5,254 nucleotides of DNA from Porticoccaceae bacterium UBA1117. GTDB lineage: Bacteria; Pseudomonadota; Gammaproteobacteria; Pseudomonadales; Porticoccaceae. Every line of letters begins with the position of its first letter. Position 1 is the stretch's first letter. Below the pieces are notes generated by a model, which searched no databases, was not told where the DNA came from, and saw only the letters and a list, made by a program, of their open reading frames with translations. Location: positions 19,823 through 25,076 of the forward strand of contig DCBC01000077.1 in assembly GCA_002313335.1 (NCBI GenBank), read 5' to 3'. Positions 1 through 5,254 of this stretch are shown piece by piece. A program made the position numbers and the translations under genes.

Positions 1-1130
1 CAACCCTAGTGTCTAGCGCTCAAATTTCCGCGCGTTTTGATGAGGAACTTGATACTTTGGACTTAGCGGAATCCCGTCAGGCCGCGCACATTTTGTTAGA
101 AGATGCAAATGATGACTTAATTGCAGAAGTCCAGGCTAAGATTGGGGCTGGAGGTATGTTCGGTGAGCTAGCCCGTGAGTATTCTGATGATTTTGCATCG
201 GCAGAGACAGCTGGAGATCTTGGTTATACCTCTGGGAATACATTCCCTGAGGCGTTTGAGACTGCATTAGCCGCGCTTGAGTTGGGTGAGGTTTCTAGCC
301 CTGTCACAACGGATGCCGGTATTCACTTTATAAAGCTTTTGGATATCCAGCAGGATACTTATTTACTGGTAGATGAATCCTCTCGTATAGAGCGCGAATT
401 GATGAGAGAGGCGACGACCGACCAATTGATCGCTAAGGTAGAGCTTCTTAAAGAGCTGAGCTATAACGCTGAATCCCTGATTGAAGTCTCTGAAGATGTG
501 GGCTTAGAGCTCAATACATCAGAGGCATTCTCTAGGTCTGGCGGGCAGGGCATTACAGGTCTTTCTAAAGTAAGCGCCGCAGCCTTCAGCTCTGAGGTAG
601 TTGAAGATAAGTACGCTAGTGAAGTACTTGATTTAGGCGACGATCGATATGTTGTTTTAAAGCTTAACCAATTTATAGAGGTACGCCAGAAAGAGCTTTC
701 TGAGGTTCGAAACTCAGTAGTTACTGCACTTACCGCTAGCGAGTCAGCAAGATTACTCGCGGAGAAAGGTGCAGAGCTACTGGCCGAAATAGTCGCAGGA
801 AGCTCTGTTGAAATGGTTGCTAAAAATCGTGACCTTGCGTGGCAGGTGGGCAAGTCTGTAAATCGACGCGGCACTGACGTTAATGCTGAGGTTAGATCAA
901 GAGTATTTACCTTTCCAATCCCCGCTTCAGATAGGGTAATTGACGGATTTTATATGAGTAACGGTGACTATGTAGTAGCAGAATTAACGAAAGTAGTGCC
1001 GGGTGATCTAAGCGTTTTAGCTAAAGACGCTAGAGCGTCTTTAGCGGCGGCTACGCTCTCAATAAATGCTAATCGTGATGTTCTGGCTTATCAGGGAACT
1101 TTGAGAGAGAAGGCTGATATTGTGCAGTAG
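1..1130 (+). CDS. ppiD: PpiD-like periplasmic peptidyl-prolyl isomerase/chaperone, C-terminal part (5' end outside window)
   Basis: The frame is open from the left edge (first full codon at 3), so the GTG at 9 is internal and the N-terminal membrane anchor and SurA-like N-domain lie outside the window. Counting from that GTG as residue 1, residues about 24-114 form a parvulin rotamase domain. It shows AHILLE at 26-31, FxxLAxxYSDD at 51-61, GDLGY at 69-73 and GIHFIKLL at 104-111. About 260 residues follow without a second parvulin domain and end in LREKADIVQ, a layout that fits PpiD better than SurA. PpiD proteins are anchored in the inner membrane, face the periplasm and assist exported proteins leaving the Sec translocon. 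Histidines 27 and 106 of the parvulin active site are kept. The usual GGDLG reads AGDLG. The gene converges on mltD. A distant SurA/PrsA-type paralogue is the alternative. Confidence 0.87.
   Translation, partial: TLVSSAQISARFDEELDTLDLAESRQAAHILLEDANDDLIAEVQAKIGAGGMFGELAREYSDDFASAETAGDLGYTSGNTFPEAFETALAALELGEVSSPVTTDAGIHFIKLLDIQQDTYLLVDESSRIERELMREATTDQLIAKVELLKELSYNAESLIEVSEDVGLELNTSEAFSRSGGQGITGLSKVSAAAFSSEVVEDKYASEVLDLGDDRYVVLKLNQFIEVRQKELSEVRNSVVTALTASESARLLAEKGAELLAEIVAGSSVEMVAKNRDLAWQVGKSVNRRGTDVNAEVRSRVFTFPIPASDRVIDGFYMSNGDYVVAELTKVVPGDLSVLAKDARASLAAATLSINANRDVLAYQGTLREKADIVQ
1020..1045. repeat. Perfect 12-bp inverted repeat inside ppiD
   Basis: GCTAAAGACGCT (1020-1031) and AGCGTCTTTAGC (1034-1045) are exact reverse complements separated by only two bases. 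In RNA this would fold as about 11 base pairs closed by a 4-base loop. It is entirely coding, reading AKDARASLA in ppiD, and lies about 85 bases before the stop codon. No T-run follows (the next bases are GCGGCGGC), so it is not an intrinsic terminator. Its role is unknown and it may be a chance product of Ala/Lys/Asp/Ser codons. Confidence 0.8.
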
Positions 1131-1148
1131 GTAGTTATTTTGAGTTAT

Positions 1149-1179
1149 AAAATAAAGGCGGTTAATCTGCCTTTATTTT
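1149..1179. terminator. Bidirectional intrinsic terminator between convergent ppiD and mltD
   Basis: AAAATAAAGGC (1149-1159) pairs perfectly with GCCTTTATTTT (1169-1179) around a 9-base loop, giving an 11-bp stem that ends in a T-rich 3' arm. It begins 18 bases after the ppiD stop codon. On the minus strand it lies 17 bases beyond the mltD stop, with the T-rich stretch formed by the complement of the left arm, so it can serve both genes. A further AAAAAGGC at 1188-1195 could pair with the central GCCTTT as a weaker alternative hairpin. Confidence 0.85.
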
Positions 1180-1196
1180 TGTCTGTTAAAAAGGCT

Positions 1197-2783
1197 TTAA
1201 ATATTTCTTGGGTTAATATACAGCGTTAAACGTTGGCCTGGCTGCAGATAGCTTTTCTTATTGATACTGTTCCAATGGGTAATGTCATTAATGGATAGTG
1301 AAAAGTTTTTCGCAATATTATAGAGAGAGTCGCCACGCCTTACCTTATAAGAAATTTTTCTTAGTGATACAGACTTTACGGATTGGTTAGATGAGCGTAT
1401 TTCAAGCACTTGGCCAATTTTAATAAGTTCTCCTCCTAGGCCATTCAACATACGCAGCTCCTTGACAGTAATGCCATACTGTTGCGCCAGTAATGAAAGA
1501 GAGTCCCCAGAAACAACGCTATGACGCGTTATTTCGTACCTGGCTTGTCTATCAGACGCGACATCCGTATTGCTATTTGGTATCACTAGTAACTGGCCTA
1601 TGCTAATGCGATCGCTGATTAAATTGTTACTATGTTTAATCGTGTCAGTTTGGGACTTAAACCGAGCGGCGATTTGAGAGAGCGAGTCACCGTTGACAAC
1701 AATATATTCGGTATGAGGAATCCAAGTTTTTGGGTCAGTGGTTTTGATAAACGCCACAAGTGATGCTGACTTGTCAGTAGGTATTAATAACCGATAGGCG
1801 CCCTGCGGAGGCGTCGTCGAGCGTCGATAACCCGCGTTGAGTTGGCTAAATAGCCAATAGTCGGTGTCGGTAATTTCTATCACTTTTGATAGTGAAATCT
1901 GTTTTTCGATATAAATAACATCAAAGTAGGACTGGTTTTTCACATCAGGTAGAGTAATTTCTAAAGACGCCGAATCTTTAATTACAGACGCCAATGCAAG
2001 TATCTTTGGTACATAGTTGCGAGTCTCTTTGGGCAATTTTAGATGCCAAAAATCAGTTGGCTTACCAAGTTTGGCGTTGGCTCTGATTGCTTTTCCAACC
2101 GTCCCTTCTCCAGCATTATAAGCGGCCAACGCAAGCAACCAGTCATTGTTAAAACGTCGATTGAGGTAAGATAGATAGTCTATGGCAGCGGCTGTTGATG
2201 CTACAACATCTCTCCGCCCGTCATACCAGCGATCTCGCTCTAGTCCAAACCTACTTGCAGTTGCTGGAATAAATTGCCAAAGTCCAGCTGCATGACTAGG
2301 GCTGTACGCATAAGCATCATAGGTGCTCTCTATGATGGGCAATAAAACCAGTTCCAAAGGTAACCCAGATTCAGACAGCTGCTCGGTGACATAGTGAATA
2401 AAAGGTTTAGCGCGCTTAACCACAGTTGATATGTAGCGAGGATGTTTAATATACCAGTCGCGTTGTTCCAATACACTGGCGGGGTAGTTCTCAAGATTTA
2501 GTTGATAACCGGCACGGATACGTTGCCAAAGGTCCATTTGTGTTGTATTGGATTCGATACTGACTACGGCTACGGACGAGACTTCTGACGTGGTAATGAG
2601 TTCTTGGCGCTCAGATGCCAGGTCAGCCAGTTGCGATAGAGGCTCGGGTATTTGATCCAGCTTAACGGGTACAGCGGGCATAGCTTGTTCTTCTATTAGA
2701 GGCGGCGAGACTACGCAGCCTGACAAAGATAAAAGGAGCCATAGCATTGTGCTGAAACAAATTAGTTTGGACGCTGATTTCAC
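1197..2783 (-). CDS. mltD: Membrane-bound lytic murein transglycosylase D with three LysM domains
   Basis: The enzyme cleaves the MurNAc-GlcNAc bond of peptidoglycan, forming 1,6-anhydro-MurNAc ends, at the periplasmic face of the outer membrane. The 528-residue product starts with a lipoprotein signal: positive n-region, hydrophobic residues 7-20 and lipobox LSGC at 20-23, so Cys23 is the lipidated residue. The SLT family 1 domain covers about 125-270. Its catalytic Glu152 lies in PIIESTYDAYAYS, followed by AAGLWQFIPAT (165-175) and LALAAYNAGEGTV (217-229). LysM domains lie at about 358-402, 418-463 and 477-522, each with an xxGDSL signature. E. coli MltD is about 450 residues with two LysM domains, so this one is longer. 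The start is GTG at 2783: an in-frame stop lies 6 codons upstream (2804-2802) and the next Met (residue 13) would destroy the signal. A GAG six bases before it is the only Shine-Dalgarno-like sequence. The gene converges with ppiD and diverges from the methyltransferase. Confidence 0.96.
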   Translation of the reverse strand: MKSASKLICFSTMLWLLLSLSGCVVSPPLIEEQAMPAVPVKLDQIPEPLSQLADLASERQELITTSEVSSVAVVSIESNTTQMDLWQRIRAGYQLNLENYPASVLEQRDWYIKHPRYISTVVKRAKPFIHYVTEQLSESGLPLELVLLPIIESTYDAYAYSPSHAAGLWQFIPATASRFGLERDRWYDGRRDVVASTAAAIDYLSYLNRRFNNDWLLALAAYNAGEGTVGKAIRANAKLGKPTDFWHLKLPKETRNYVPKILALASVIKDSASLEITLPDVKNQSYFDVIYIEKQISLSKVIEITDTDYWLFSQLNAGYRRSTTPPQGAYRLLIPTDKSASLVAFIKTTDPKTWIPHTEYIVVNGDSLSQIAARFKSQTDTIKHSNNLISDRISIGQLLVIPNSNTDVASDRQARYEITRHSVVSGDSLSLLAQQYGITVKELRMLNGLGGELIKIGQVLEIRSSNQSVKSVSLRKISYKVRRGDSLYNIAKNFSLSINDITHWNSINKKSYLQPGQRLTLYINPRNI

Positions 2784-3047
2784 AGAGATCTCACAGGATT
2801 TTTAGCCAATGAGTGTAGCGATGTTATTGAGATTAGACAAACAATTAACCGTTTGCACACCGAGTAACTAAAAATAACGATTAGTGATAAGTGTGAGTGT
2901 TTTGATCAATTAATATTCAACTGTTTTGTGGGGCTTTAGTGGAGTCTACTGCGGTGGTTTTTAATCCGCTCAACCGTCATACTGTCGGCTTGTAAGGGCA
3001 CGTTATTTAGGTCGCCTATTGAATCAACCCTGAGATTTAAAAGAAGA
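2784..3047. other. Divergent intergenic region between mltD and the methyltransferase gene
   Basis: This 264-base gap must hold the promoters of mltD (leftward) and of the methyltransferase-rnhA unit (rightward). I found no convincing paired -35/-10 boxes for either. The most AT-rich segment, 2902-2920, starts with the palindrome TTGATCAA and ends in TCAA, giving an imperfect TTGA-N11-TCAA symmetry that could be an operator but matches no site well. Short weak hairpins can be drawn at 2971-2991 (CAACCG against CGGCTTG with one bulge) and 3009-3019. No long ORF and no recognisable gloB remnant is present, although gloB often sits here in related genomes. Confidence 0.6.
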
Positions 3048-3899
3048 GTGCTAAAACAGTTTTCTATAAAAGAGCTCAAATTCACTGCCGAACATCTTTC
3101 GCGATGGTCGAAGAGTGACTTTGGGCGTTATGTTTTGGCCACCGAACGAGAACTTATCGCACAAAAGTATTCAGCATTACCCGGGTATCGGTTTATGCAT
3201 CTTGGCTTTACGGCGGACGAGCAGTCGGCGAATGAATTCTCTCAGATACATAGGTTTAATTTCCAAACTCATGCTGGCGGTTGTAGTTCCGATGTTTCTG
3301 CGGTAGCCAATTTAACTGAATTACCCTTACCGTCAGATATAGTCGATGTCGTATTACTTCAGCACATGCTTGAGTTTTCTGCGTCGCCTCAATCAGTACT
3401 TGCAGAGGTATGCCGAGTAATAGCACCAGGTGGTCATCTTGTCGTATGTGCTTTGGATCCGTTTGGACCTATGGGACTGGCTAAATTACCCATGCAGCTA
3501 CTGTCTAACAGCCCTCAATATCGTTTCCATAGCCTTCGTATTGGGCGTCTAGTAGATTGGTTAACGCTGCTGAACTTTGAGGTAGACTCTATTCACCATG
3601 GTGCGCATCAGTGGCCCTTTTTATACAACGCTGACTCCTCTGCGATGTTAAAAAGCCGTGAAAAAGTGAAGTTAGGGGCTAAATGGGATCTCGGATGCCA
3701 AAAAATGGGGTTCCCTTTGGGGAATTTTTTTATGATCCATGCCGTCAAGCGAGTTAGCCGAGTGATTGGTAATTCATCGCGAAACTGGAAGACTGCGGCA
3801 CGTGAACGATTAACTGTATCTGCGAGTCAATCGCTTGGGTCAAAAAAAAGTGTAGATAAGTGCTCTTCGGAGAATAACTTTAGTCATAGAGATAAATGA
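3048..3899 (+). CDS. YafS-like class I SAM-dependent methyltransferase
   Basis: The 283-residue product resembles the methyltransferase encoded beside rnhA in many gammaproteobacteria (YafS in E. coli). Its substrate is not established. Visible blocks are [18 protein letters not shown] (20-37), the short motif-I region YRFMHLG (47-53), where the usual GxGxG is degenerate, [18 protein letters not shown] (93-110), the post-core strand [21 protein letters not shown] (starting at 120), and [10 protein letters not shown] (226-235), where family members usually end. Residues 236-283 form an extra Ser/Lys-rich polar tail, with an A8 run in its gene at 3842-3849. GTG at 3048 is the first usual start after the in-frame TAG at 2937. 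The purine-rich AAGAAGA directly abuts it, which is closer than normal, so the exact start is less certain. The stop overlaps the start of rnhA, indicating co-transcription. Confidence 0.88.
   Translation: MLKQFSIKELKFTAEHLSRWSKSDFGRYVLATERELIAQKYSALPGYRFMHLGFTADEQSANEFSQIHRFNFQTHAGGCSSDVSAVANLTELPLPSDIVDVVLLQHMLEFSASPQSVLAEVCRVIAPGGHLVVCALDPFGPMGLAKLPMQLLSNSPQYRFHSLRIGRLVDWLTLLNFEVDSIHHGAHQWPFLYNADSSAMLKSREKVKLGAKWDLGCQKMGFPLGNFFMIHAVKRVSRVIGNSSRNWKTAARERLTVSASQSLGSKKSVDKCSSENNFSHRDK
3888..3892 (+). promoter_or_regulatory. Ribosome binding site of rnhA that favours the second of two tandem ATGs
   Basis: AGAGA at 3888-3892 lies inside the end of the methyltransferase gene. It leaves 3 bases before the ATG at 3896 and 6 before the ATG at 3899. 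The latter is the normal spacing, so 3899 is preferred. The resulting TGATG overlap (one shared base) is typical of translational coupling. Confidence 0.5.
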
Positions 3900-4330
3900 T
3901 GAGTAGTGTAGAGATTTTTACTGATGGCGCCTGTCGAGGTAATCCTGGGCCTGGTGGCTGGGGTGCTTTACTGCGTTTTGGGAATGAAGAAAAGGAACTT
4001 TTTGGTGGTGAGCCTGAAACTACGAACAACCGTATGGAGTTAACCGCTGTTATTGAAGCACTAGCAGCGTTAAAGCGGCCTTGCGAGGTTAAAGTAACAT
4101 CTGATTCAACCTATGTTCTTAAAGGCATTCAAGAATGGATGCCCAATTGGAAAAAAAGAGGTTGGAAAACGGCCAGTAAAAAGCCGGTTAAAAATGTCGA
4201 CCTATGGCAGAAACTCGATGCGCTGATTGGGTTGCATAGTATAGACTGGCAGTGGGTCAAAGGGCACAGCGGCCATAGGGAAAACGAGATTGCTGATGAT
4301 TTAGCTAATCGGGGAATAGACGAGCTGTAG
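3899..4330 (+). CDS. rnhA: Ribonuclease HI
   Basis: RNase HI is a cytoplasmic endonuclease that cuts the RNA strand of RNA-DNA hybrids, removing R-loops and primer remnants. The product is 143 residues from this start, or 144 from the ATG at 3896; E. coli RnhA is 155. Blocks closely matching E. coli are [49 protein letters not shown] and WVKGHSGH. The metal-binding and catalytic residues are all present: Asp9, Glu47, Asp69, His123 and Asp133. Counted from the upstream ATG these become 10, 48, 70, 124 and 134, the same numbers as in E. coli. The basic handle region after NWKKRG, used for substrate binding, is present. The protein ends about a dozen residues earlier than E. coli RnhA. The gene overlaps the methyltransferase stop and is followed 50 bases later by dnaQ in the same direction, unlike the divergent rnhA/dnaQ pair of E. 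coli. Confidence 0.97.
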   Translation: MSSVEIFTDGACRGNPGPGGWGALLRFGNEEKELFGGEPETTNNRMELTAVIEALAALKRPCEVKVTSDSTYVLKGIQEWMPNWKKRGWKTASKKPVKNVDLWQKLDALIGLHSIDWQWVKGHSGHRENEIADDLANRGIDEL

Positions 4331-4380
4331 AAGCCTAGATTAAAGTTCAACATCAACCACATTAAAGATAGTATAAAAGC

Positions 4381-5100
4381 ATGCGACAGATTGTTTTAGA
4401 CACAGAAACTACCGGTTTAGAGACCTCCCAAGACCACCGAATCGTCGAGATTGGTTGTGTGGAAATGGTTAATCGGAAGCTAACTGGCCGCCACTATCAC
4501 CAATATATCAACCCTCAGCGAAAAGTCGATGAAGGTGCGATGGAGGTGCATGGTATTACTGATCAGTTTCTTGAGGATAAGCCCGTTTTTGCGGCTATTA
4601 ACTCTGATTTCCTACAATTTTTGGACGGTGCTGAACTGGTGATTCACAACGCACCTTTTGATGTGGGATTCATCAATCATGAATTAAAGAAACTTAGTGG
4701 CAAGCAGACTCCCTTGGGGTCTAGCTGTAAAATCATAGATACGCTAGCACTTGCTAGGCAAAAACATCCGGGACAAAAAAATAATCTTGATGCGTTATGC
4801 AAGCGTTATGGCGTAGATAATTCGCAACGAGATCTCCACGGTGCGCTATTGGATGCTGAAATACTTGCAGACGTCTATTTGCTGATGACCGGCGGTCAAG
4901 TTAATTTAAATATCAATCAACAGTCCGATTCAGACAGCGGTGAAATTAATACTGCCACGTTAATTAGGCGCCTGCCGAGTGACAGAACTCCTTTACCTAT
5001 TGTTCGTGCGAGTGCTGAGGAATTAGTTTGCCATGAAGAAAAGCTTGCAGCCATTAAGAAATCTAGTGGATTCTGTGTCTGGCAGGAGACAGGCGAGTAG
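4381..5100 (+). CDS. dnaQ: DNA polymerase III epsilon subunit, 3'-5' proofreading exonuclease
   Basis: Epsilon is the proofreading exonuclease of the replicative polymerase core and binds the alpha and theta subunits. The product has 239 residues (E. coli 243). The DEDDh exonuclease motifs are complete: ExoI LDTETTG with Asp7 and Glu9, ExoII HNAPFDVGFINHEL with Asp94, and ExoIII HGALLDAEILADVY with His153 and Asp158. A flexible Gln/Asn/Ser/Asp-rich linker covers about 173-192. It is followed by a short C-terminal segment ending SGFCVWQ, which matches the alpha-binding tail of gammaproteobacterial DnaQ, so this is the true polymerase subunit and not a DnaQ-like exonuclease. ATG 4381 is fixed by an in-frame TAG at 4369-4371 and by ExoI starting at residue 6. 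No good Shine-Dalgarno sequence precedes it. The upstream gap has an AT-rich TATAAA at 4372 but no credible promoter pair, so read-through from rnhA is likely. Confidence 0.97.
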   Translation: MRQIVLDTETTGLETSQDHRIVEIGCVEMVNRKLTGRHYHQYINPQRKVDEGAMEVHGITDQFLEDKPVFAAINSDFLQFLDGAELVIHNAPFDVGFINHELKKLSGKQTPLGSSCKIIDTLALARQKHPGQKNNLDALCKRYGVDNSQRDLHGALLDAEILADVYLLMTGGQVNLNINQQSDSDSGEINTATLIRRLPSDRTPLPIVRASAEELVCHEEKLAAIKKSSGFCVWQETGE

Positions 5101-5108
5101 CGCTTTTT

Positions 5109-5254
5109 ATGTCTAATATCGATAGTTTTGATCCTACCAACATTGCTCCCAATACGCCCAGTCAAATAGATCGGCTTTCATCGGAGCTTGTGCAGACGGT
5201 ATTGAGCGCTGATTTGTTTGGTCTGACTCGGACGTTGTTCACCCTTAAAAACCG
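5109..5254 (+). CDS. N-terminus of an unidentified protein, possibly HrpA-type RNA helicase (3' end outside window)
   Basis: An ATG at 5109, 8 bases after the dnaQ stop, opens a frame that stays open for 48 codons plus 2 bases to the right edge. It begins MSNIDSFDPTNIAPN and continues with SQIDRLSSELVQTVLSADLF and GLTRTLFTLKN, followed by a CG-starting codon (Arg). The predicted helix with spacing AD-x(2)-xLxRxLxxLKN resembles, from memory, the N-terminal leader of HrpA-family DEAH-box RNA helicases. No helicase motif is inside the window, so the identification is weak. A weak GAG at 5095-5097 lies 11 bases before the start. A better AGGAGA at 5084-5089 is too far upstream, at 19 bases. The tight spacing suggests an operon with dnaQ. 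Confidence 0.6.
   Translation, partial: MSNIDSFDPTNIAPNTPSQIDRLSSELVQTVLSADLFGLTRTLFTLKN

Noticed and set aside
461..874. 137-codon open frame on the minus strand
   Set aside because: It lies wholly antisense within ppiD, is Ser/Thr-rich as expected of a shadow frame, and has no recognisable domain.
1961..1970. CTAAAGACGC repeats a 10-mer from the ppiD inverted repeat
   Set aside because: Shared 10-mers are expected by chance in a window of this length, and no second arm is present here.
2809..2871. 20-codon frame MSVAMLLRLDKQLTVCTPSN in the divergent gap, with AGGA 10 bases upstream
   Set aside because: Frames this short occur by chance in a gap of this size and spacing of the AGGA is long. 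Conservation in relatives or ribosome profiling would be needed to accept it.
2902..2920. TTGAT followed by an AT-rich stretch, considered as an FNR/CRP-type operator
   Set aside because: Only one half-site fits the FNR consensus (TTGAT-N4-ATCAA) and spacing of the outer TTGA/TCAA is wrong for it.
3115..3306. 63-codon plus-strand frame within the methyltransferase
   Set aside because: It is a +1 shadow of a well-supported gene with no homology features.
4129..4362. 77-codon minus-strand frame over the end of rnhA
   Set aside because: Most of it is antisense to strongly conserved RNase HI sequence, and its product shows no domain.
4361..4380. TATAAA at 4372-4377 as a -10 box for dnaQ
   Set aside because: It would start transcription at or just after the dnaQ ATG and has no -35 partner at 16-18 bases.
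4917..5165. 82-codon minus-strand frame across the dnaQ end
   Set aside because: It is the reverse of the dnaQ C-terminus and the next gene's start; no motif or ribosome binding site supports it.

Overview
The window is an ordinary stretch of gammaproteobacterial core chromosome. The evidence is the gene set and order: mltD, divergent from a YafS-type methyltransferase gene, then rnhA and dnaQ. This cluster is conserved around rnhA/dnaQ in Escherichia and Pseudomonas relatives. The AT/GC balance is roughly even and codon use looks uniform, with no transposase, integrase, phage gene, tRNA or CRISPR array. I cannot name a genus from this sequence. A marine or free-living gammaproteobacterium is a guess.

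Layout from left to right. (1) The 3' two-thirds of ppiD, a periplasmic parvulin-type folding chaperone, enters from the left edge and ends at 1130. (2) A strong hairpin at 1149-1179 separates it from the convergent mltD and can serve as terminator for both. (3) mltD lies on the minus strand (1197-2783). It encodes an outer-membrane lipoprotein lytic transglycosylase with three LysM domains. (4) A 264-base non-coding divergent interval (2784-3047) follows, where related genomes usually carry gloB. (5) A plus-strand run of closely spaced genes follows: methyltransferase, rnhA (stop and start overlap), dnaQ (about 50 bases later) and the first 48 codons of a further gene 8 bases after dnaQ, tentatively an HrpA-type helicase.

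Functionally there are two themes. PpiD and MltD act in the cell envelope, on folding of exported proteins and peptidoglycan turnover. RnhA and DnaQ act in genome maintenance, on removal of RNA in RNA-DNA hybrids and on replication proofreading. The methyltransferase is an uncharacterised but conserved neighbour of rnhA.

I looked for an undescribed system and did not find one. The points most worth a second look are a perfect 12-bp inverted repeat inside ppiD, the missing gloB, the retained parvulin active-site residues in PpiD, the third LysM of MltD, the polar tail of the methyltransferase with its A8 tract, and the unidentified gene at the right edge.
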